DNA of 10,477 nt from Deltaproteobacteria bacterium (GTDB lineage Bacteria > Myxococcota_A > UBA796): contig PALY01000133.1 in assembly GCA_002707085.1 (NCBI GenBank), positions 3,393 to 13,869 on the forward strand, read 5' to 3'. Positions within the stretch are counted from its first letter, which is position 1. Each line of letters opens with the position of its first letter. Below are positions 8,901 to 10,477 of the stretch, piece after piece. The position numbers and the translations under genes are program-made. Under the pieces are notes generated by a model, which searched no databases, was not told the origin of the DNA, and was given only the letters and a program-made list of their open reading frames with translations.

Positions 8901-9772
8901 TGCCCGGCCGAATCGGCCTCGCTGGTTCCGAGTACGCCTTCCAGGCTGCTCACCCAGGTGATCTCAAGGTATTCTGAACCCACGTTGACATCATTCGTGA
9001 CGCCTTCCAACACGACTGTCTCAACAACATCGACTGCTGAGCCATTGGCGGGAGCGATAATGCTGCATGTGGGCGGTGTGTTCGGGCCACCAACGGTGAC
9101 AAAAATCTCTTCCAGCGCCACACCACCGTGACTGTCCTCAACCCGAATCGACAGGATGTGTTCGCCTTCGGTCATGAACTGGGAACCCGTAATCATACCG
9201 TCGTCATGCACGGTCACTGAAAAGGCCCCATCCACATCGGATTCAACAAGAATACTCAAGTCGTTAGGGTCATCTTCAGCATCCCAGATGGTTCCCAACA
9301 ACTGTACTTTCTTGTCTCGATAGTAGGCCATTCCCGAAAAGGGTGTTTCCATCGTAATGGTCGGCAAGTTGTTTCGGATGGCTGTGATTTTCACGGTGTC
9401 TTCACCGGTGGAACCCATCGGGTCACGCACTTCCAGGCGGACTGTGGCTTCTGCACTGTCCACCACCAGTTCACACTCTACGTCCCCATCCAGTTCAGGT
9501 GTGGACTCACAGCCAAGTTCACCATTCACATACCAACGGGCGATCAAGTCCGATGTGGAATGGTCGTCGTCATCCACAGTTCCAGTGGCCAAAAAGGGTT
9601 CATCCAGGGCCAACTCGTCGCCTTCGGCAGGAAAACGCAGTGTCGCATCGGGGTCATTATTAAACTTCGTGACGCCATTTTCTTGGCAGCCAATCGCTGT
9701 ACTCGCGCACGCAAGAACGCACGCGAGGGCACGCGCACGAGACTCAAGCAACAAATGAACCCATCTCTTCAC
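2927..9772 (-). CDS. giant predicted surface lipoprotein: Ig-like repeats plus a seven-bladed FG-GAP propeller
   Basis: A protein of 2,281 residues from GTG 9772. Residues 1-29 look like a lipoprotein signal peptide ending A26-I-G-C29. Residues 47-429 hold four Ig/cadherin-like modules. Residues 430-1795 hold fifteen Ig-like repeats of 89-101 residues. Residues 1796-2281 hold seven FG-GAP repeats with D-x-D-x-D-G calcium loops. No enzymatic domain, transmembrane anchor or C-terminal sorting signal is visible, so anchoring would be through the lipidated Cys29. With Gln at +2, outer-membrane or surface display is more likely than inner-membrane retention. The architecture suggests a long, Ca-stiffened stalk carrying a binding head, as in adhesins or scaffolds, but the ligand is unknown. 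I prefer GTG 9772 over the in-frame TTG 9838: the TTG would lie upstream of the transcription start expected from the promoter at 9826-9853, and the extra 22 residues spoil the signal peptide. Another option is TTG at codon 7 or 8. The product is highly acidic (rich in D, E, S, T, G). Confidence 0.88.
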   Translation of the reverse strand: MKRWVHLLLESRARALACVLACASTAIGCQENGVTKFNNDPDATLRFPAEGDELALDEPFLATGTVDDDDHSTSDLIARWYVNGELGCESTPELDGDVECELVVDSAEATVRLEVRDPMGSTGEDTVKITAIRNNLPTITMETPFSGMAYYRDKKVQLLGTIWDAEDDPNDLSILVESDVDGAFSVTVHDDGMITGSQFMTEGEHILSIRVEDSHGGVALEEIFVTVGGPNTPPTCSIIAPANGSAVDVVETVVLEGVTNDVNVGSEYLEITWVSSLEGVLGTSEADSAGQTILPVTGMRLATHVVTMQVEDEVGGRCSDFIMLTVGEPPDVIVTSPEEGGVYGYGLPLPIEATVVDGEDSPDSIGLEWSSSLDGVFSEQGADSTGEVEFVIDTLSPGPQSMTVTATDMGGLFSTEVVNFIVNELPSAPTVQITSIADAECAGVDLFTTDDLFACVTEDSVDPDGDPITYSYTWYRDGELVPEMTDSRLSASATLRDEEWRVMVTPADSLSDGFAGHDSTIIRNTAPVISDLIVDPDPSRTDDDLTCALGLSIEPDGDELSYSYTWQVNGSTSAETSAVLPSTFHQKGDAVSCAATPWDGTDWGPETASSIRLISNSAPSVAEVSISPEVVSTGDVLSCSYDGFYDPDGEEEPDLSTFSWQINGEFAGEGWTLDGGFSGGDLITCLVTPSDGEDEGEVVDANTVVSNTSPTISGVEITPSGALSTDTLSCSWTGWYDLDGDADLSRVEWSVNGESVSTGSTLSSMFSGGDLVTCTVTAFDGTASGTELATSITIVNTPPSASAAVISPSPATVLNTLTCEAEVYTDPDSRDEDLSTRLWTVNGVEAGTSPTLAGSFAGGDVVQCTLTPFDGHDTGPSVTTSVTIENTIPVIPWVLAGPDPATAATPLTCVWGEMVDPDGHPETVSIEWTINGELASIEAELVGGFGAGDDVVCTVTPYDGYDYGAPVSDSVTIENTLPTIGDVTITPDPAVASDELLCSWDGYYDADGDADASMASWAINGLFAGIGPVLTGGYVYEDVVSCTVIPSDGWDSGDAVVATVSIDNTPPIVEGVNITPVDATVDSTLTCDYDLFYDVDGGSDESTMVWFVDGVEVGTGPTLSSGFVGGQMVHCLVTPSDGTDSGDTVSGELEIQNTAPSVSAVLLTPVAPKTGDTVTCDWLGYDDADGHADISLVTWTVNGVEVSTDRTITGGFLSGDELGCTVTPYDGLGEGEPVSRVVEVVNAPPTIMSVTVVPYTPVAADTLTCSWSGYSDPEGDADMSLPVWNVNGVPVGSGTELIGGFVHEDIVECVVTPSDGESSGIPVSGSVSVDNTAPTVVSASIIPEPLYRNNDLTCVWEGYEDADGETDASTVVWRVEGSPVATGPVLSGGTADELDDISCSVTAFDGTDTGNTVTGYGSISPSIPSITGVTITPSPAYKNSTLTCTWEGYYDADGDPDSTWVRWYHEGETVGTDFELESTFVPGDEVRCRVVPFDGMHEGAEWNQWVTIENAPPVVEEVTLSPDPAYEGDVLTCTPGATTDLDGGTFFVHRYRWWIDDEEMEWPSSSLSSAYFDKGQEVRCAVNADDGLDEGDYTDSNTVYISNSLPVVDLIELTPDGADTTDTLVATVTTSDADGDEVIVSYDWYVNDILVSTSPVLNGEIYFDKGDRVYVEVVLFDGEDAGDPTTSETIEIQNTPPSAPTVTASPIDPVTGQDDLLCVVDSGSSDIDGDSFSYEVTWKRDEFEVMGDMTTTLTGDGVYRTNIKAYEVWTCLVRANDGDDLGEAGTDSVTVQAIFEGWETVDTSLADADRFIIGEDSKDYSGRTVAWAGDVDADGRSDILVAAPDNDDAYTSAGKVYLVRAADMGSETTIPLNDVGIAWTGTAEGNNLGGYVQSRAIASAGDVDGDGLDDFLIGEPLYEDPDTSRPNGRAYLMLGGSVSVYGSPFIPSVDTEAGIIFEGPNYGQLGHSVESAGDVDGDGIPDVLMGAPNASGGRGVTYLFWGEDLAVAGDTLWVEDDASVQFTAESPGDEVGLRATTAGDVDGDGLADLLVGAPSNDVGGESRAGRSYLFLAGSIDDTSHALGSEADHLFNGQNANDLSGHALSALGDVDKDGYDDFVIGAKGVDTFGSNSGAAFVISGGDLGIFRGHNLDESWVTLGGEAAGDRVGHDVEGAGDVDSDGRGDILVAAYAHDSGGSAAGRTYLVLGISIPDEGGSFTLDTADYTFTGENVADSSGYSVAGDGDFDGDGLSDLLIGAYLHDSIDSDEGKTYLFISPSIFHDE
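2930..4387 (-). other. seven FG-GAP repeats forming a predicted integrin-alpha-type beta-propeller
   Basis: Residues 1796-2281, to the end of the giant protein. The G-D-x-D-x-D-G calcium loops start near residues 1829, 1901, 1973, 2039, 2107, 2174 and 2242 (GDVDADG, GDVDGDG, GDVDGDG, GDVDGDG, GDVDKDG, GDVDSDG, GDFDGDG), spaced 66-72 residues apart. Each is followed by D-(I/F/V/L)-(L/V)-(V/I/M)-(A/G)-A-P or a close variant, and most are preceded by an F-x-G/G-x-x-(L/V/S)-G segment such as FEGPNYGQLG. Seven copies is the number needed to close one propeller. The protein ends about 30 residues after the last loop, in a GKTYLFIS strand, so the propeller is the C-terminal domain. All seven calcium loops keep their acidic residues. 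Confidence 0.9.
4388..8485 (-). repeat. array of fifteen Ig-like repeats (coding, ~89 aa / 267 bp period)
   Basis: Residues 430-1795. Repeats start near residues 430, 525, 617, 708, 797, 887, 976, 1065, 1154, 1243, 1332, 1422, 1511, 1604 and 1695. A consensus repeat reads: x-x-P-x-(I/V)-x-x-V-x-(I/L)-(T/S)-P, then L-(T/S)-C-x-W, D-x-D-G-x-x-D, W-x-(V/I)-N-G, G-x-x-L-x-G-G-F, V-x-C-x-V-T-P, (S/Y/F)-D-G-x-x-x-G, and an ending V-x-I-x-N. Seven repeats (numbers 4, 6-10 and 12) are exactly 89 residues. Twelve consecutive repeats (2-13) and repeat 15 have both cysteines; repeat 14 has neither; repeat 1 lacks the second. The repeats are clearly homologous but diverged in DNA, so this is an old expansion and not a recent tandem duplication. 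Confidence 0.88.
8486..9634 (-). other. four N-terminal Ig/cadherin-like modules of the giant protein
   Basis: Residues 47-429. Four modules of roughly 90-100 residues start near 47 (LRFPAEGDEL), 136 (LPTITMETPF), 231 (NTPPTCSIIAP) and 330 (PDVIVTSPEEGG). Each runs from a P-rich first strand through G-T/A-V-x-D-x-E-D and a W-x-S-S-L-x-G or equivalent strand to a V-x-D-x-x-G turn (EVRDPMGS, RVEDSHGG, QVEDEVGG, TATDMGG). Modules 2-4 share the S-D/S-L-D-G-V/A-F pattern. They differ from the downstream array in lacking the paired LTC...VTC cysteines. I infer an Ig-like or PKD/cadherin-like beta-sandwich; the exact family cannot be settled by eye. Confidence 0.65.
9686..9772 (-). other. lipoprotein-type signal peptide of the giant protein
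   Basis: Residues 1-29 from GTG 9772. A basic n-region (K2, R3, R12, R14) is followed by the hydrophobic stretch A15-G28 (ALACVLACASTAIG) and Cys29. The lipobox is A-I-G-C. It fits the -1 Gly and +1 Cys requirement, but has Ala instead of the usual Leu at -3, so it is slightly degenerate. Cys18 and Cys22 also lie within the hydrophobic stretch, and C22 preceded by V-L-A (L20-A21-C22) is a competing lipobox. Residues 30-46 (QENGVTKFNNDPDATLR) form a short linker before the first module. Confidence 0.7.
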
Positions 9773-9787
9773 CGAGACCGATCCCCC
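9773..9787 (-). promoter_or_regulatory. ribosome binding site deciding the giant-gene start
   Basis: On the minus strand a GGGGGAT stretch (the G-run at 9783-9787) lies about ten bases before GTG 9772. It is an acceptable though not ideal Shine-Dalgarno sequence. It directly follows a run of seven T (9788-9794), giving adjacent T7 and G5 homopolymers in the predicted leader. A second candidate, AGAGATGG, lies inside the reading frame and could serve TTG at codon 7 or 8. Confidence 0.45.
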
Positions 9788-9825
9788 AAAAAAATAACGA
9801 CTAGCTCCCCGCCACTCCGCTGCAA

Positions 9826-9853
9826 TGTATAGGATCAATCAGGGAGATCGCAA
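9826..9853 (-). promoter_or_regulatory. sigma70-like promoter of the giant lipoprotein gene
   Basis: Read on the minus strand, TTGCGA (9853-9848) and TATACA (9831-9826) are separated by 16 bases; each matches its consensus hexamer at four of six positions. The start of transcription would fall near 9819, leaving a leader of about 47 bases before GTG 9772. It sits in the 129-base gap between the XRE gene and the giant gene. I saw no convincing terminator in that gap, so read-through from the XRE gene is also possible. Confidence 0.45.
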
Positions 9854-9901
9854 CAGGCTTATTGTGTTTTCCAGTGCCACCCAAAATGGCAATGGGTGCA
9901 A

Positions 9902-10321
9902 TCAACCGACGAGTGTGCCGACTTCATCCGTCTTGCTGTATCGCTCAGACCATAGATTCACGATGCCCACCAAGGTTCCACGAATGTTGGACGGAAGACA
10001 TGGGAGCAGCTCAGCAAGAGCTTGAACCAGGGCCAAATCTTCTTCATCCAAGGCGGTGGTCGCCCGAAGGATCGGAGCTTGTTTTTTATCGATTTGAACC
10101 GCTGTATCGCCGTCTTTCTTTGGGTGGATTCGCACCGTTAGTTTCAGTCCAACTGCCTTGGAGAAATCTTCCAAGCGGTGCAATGGCGCACGTTGGCGCG
10201 CCACTTCAATATTGTCGACCTGAGCCCGACTACAACCCATGATGTCTGCGACTTCAAACTGGCTTAGTCCAAGCCGTTTTCGGGCAGTCCTCAACGTACG
10301 CCCCAGTGACTTGTAGTTCAT
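9902..10321 (-). CDS. XRE-family helix-turn-helix DNA-binding protein
   Basis: A 139-residue protein with a Cro/CI-type HTH at the N-terminus. LGRTLRTARKRLGLSQFEVADIMG (6-29) gives helices 1 and 2, and SRAQVDNIEVA (31-41) the recognition helix. PLHRLEDFSKAVGLKLTVRI (46-65) is the closing helix and the strand seen in stand-alone XRE/HipB-like regulators. The C-terminal half (about 66-139) is acidic and helical (LDEEDLALVQALAELL) and I do not recognise it; it may be for dimerisation or ligand sensing. ATG 10321 is preceded at six bases by an A/G-rich ribosome binding site (AAAGGGGGG). It is divergent from the tRNA gene and upstream of, and in the same direction as, the giant gene. No toxin-like partner is next to it, so an antitoxin role is not supported. 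The targets are unknown; autorepression is plausible given the palindrome in its promoter region. Confidence 0.85.
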   Translation of the reverse strand: MNYKSLGRTLRTARKRLGLSQFEVADIMGCSRAQVDNIEVARQRAPLHRLEDFSKAVGLKLTVRIHPKKDGDTAVQIDKKQAPILRATTALDEEDLALVQALAELLPCLPSNIRGTLVGIVNLWSERYSKTDEVGTLVG

Positions 10322-10342
10322 ACGAGGCCCCCCTTTCCTTTC

Positions 10343-10362
10343 CTGTAACTTAAACGTAACAG
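10343..10362. promoter_or_regulatory. imperfect palindrome, candidate operator of the XRE gene
   Basis: On the minus strand the arms CTGTTAC and GTTACAG flank six bases (GTTTAA); seven of ten symmetric positions pair. The same stretch also contains a GTTAC direct repeat spaced 11 bases apart. It lies 22 bases upstream of the XRE start codon, just upstream of the ribosome binding site, and downstream of a possible -35 (TTGTCT, 10380-10375). That is where an autorepressor would bind. The -10 is unclear (TACGTT at 10358-10353 is poor), so the promoter itself is only a guess. Confidence 0.35.
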
Positions 10363-10402
10363 AACGGGCAGCCGAGACAAAGTCTAGTTAAGGCACGGCA
10401 AC

Positions 10403-10476
10403 GCTCCCGTAGCTCAGCTGGATAGAGCATCGGCCTTCTAAGCCGAGGGTCGTTGGTTCGAGTCCAACCGGGGGCG
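10403..10476 (+). tRNA. tRNA-Arg (anticodon UCU)
   Basis: A full cloverleaf can be folded. The acceptor stem is GCTCCCG (10403-10409) with CGGGGGC (10469-10475), containing one T-G pair. The D-stem is GCTC/GAGC, the anticodon stem TCGGC/GCCGA around the loop C-T-TCT-A-A, and the T-stem GTTGG/CCAAC around TTCGAGT. The discriminator base is G10476. The next base, C10477, could be the first of an encoded CCA, but the window ends there. The anticodon UCU reads AGA/AGG arginine codons. I could not identify a clear promoter in the 81-base gap shared with the divergent XRE gene. Confidence 0.95.
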
Positions 10477-10477
10477 C

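Noticed and set aside
9773..9838. TTG 9838 as the start of the giant protein (adding 22 residues)
   Set aside because: It would lie upstream of the expected transcription start and place aromatic and charged residues ahead of the signal peptide. GTG 9772 gives a normal signal sequence and has a G-rich ribosome binding site.
9875..9891. Hairpin TGCCA-N7-TGGCA between the XRE gene and the giant gene, a possible terminator
   Set aside because: The stem is only five pairs and no T-run follows on either strand.
9902..10321. XRE protein as antitoxin of a toxin-antitoxin pair
   Set aside because: No small toxin-like gene is adjacent on the same strand. The neighbours are a giant lipoprotein gene and a tRNA.
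9902..10476. XRE regulator beside a tRNA gene as the edge of an integrated element
   Set aside because: The regulator is at the 5' side of the tRNA, whereas integration usually uses the 3' end. No integrase or duplicated tRNA end is visible in the window.

Overview
The window looks like a piece of a chromosome from a Gram-negative bacterium that makes menaquinone by the classical (o-succinylbenzoate) route. Estimated by eye, base composition is moderate, a little over 50% G+C. The mix of a men operon, a predicted giant lipoprotein built of Ig-like and FG-GAP repeats with many D-x-D-G loops, and heavy use of GTG starts resembles Myxococcota and related former Deltaproteobacteria. That taxonomic guess is an inference and is weak.

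Left part, plus strand (1-2564): the end of menA (prenyltransferase), then menC (o-succinylbenzoate synthase) and menE (o-succinylbenzoate-CoA ligase). They are packed as one operon, and each junction is a 4-base GTGA stop/start overlap. A hotdog-fold thioesterase that looks like DHNA-CoA hydrolase (MenI type) follows on the opposite strand at 2511-2924. Its 3' end overlaps the end of menE tail to tail by 54 bases. Together these cover OSB formation, OSB activation, DHNA-CoA hydrolysis and DHNA prenylation. MenB, and MenF/D/H for the earlier steps, are not in the window.

Centre, minus strand (2927-9772): one gene of about 6.8 kb encodes a 2,281-residue predicted secreted lipoprotein. In order it has a lipoprotein-type signal peptide, four N-terminal Ig/cadherin-like modules, fifteen Ig-like repeats of about 89-101 residues (most with a conserved Cys pair, all with an acidic D-x-D-G-type loop), and seven FG-GAP/Ca-binding repeats that should form one complete seven-bladed beta-propeller. 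A promoter-like sequence lies just upstream, at 9826-9853. The thioesterase starts two bases after this gene's stop, so the two are probably co-transcribed.

Right part: a small XRE-family DNA-binding protein on the minus strand (9902-10321), with an imperfect palindrome in its promoter region that could be its own operator. Divergent from it is a tRNA-Arg(UCU) gene, whose 3' CCA (if encoded) runs off the window. There is no gene-free stretch over 300 bases. I saw no insertion sequence, CRISPR array or rRNA.
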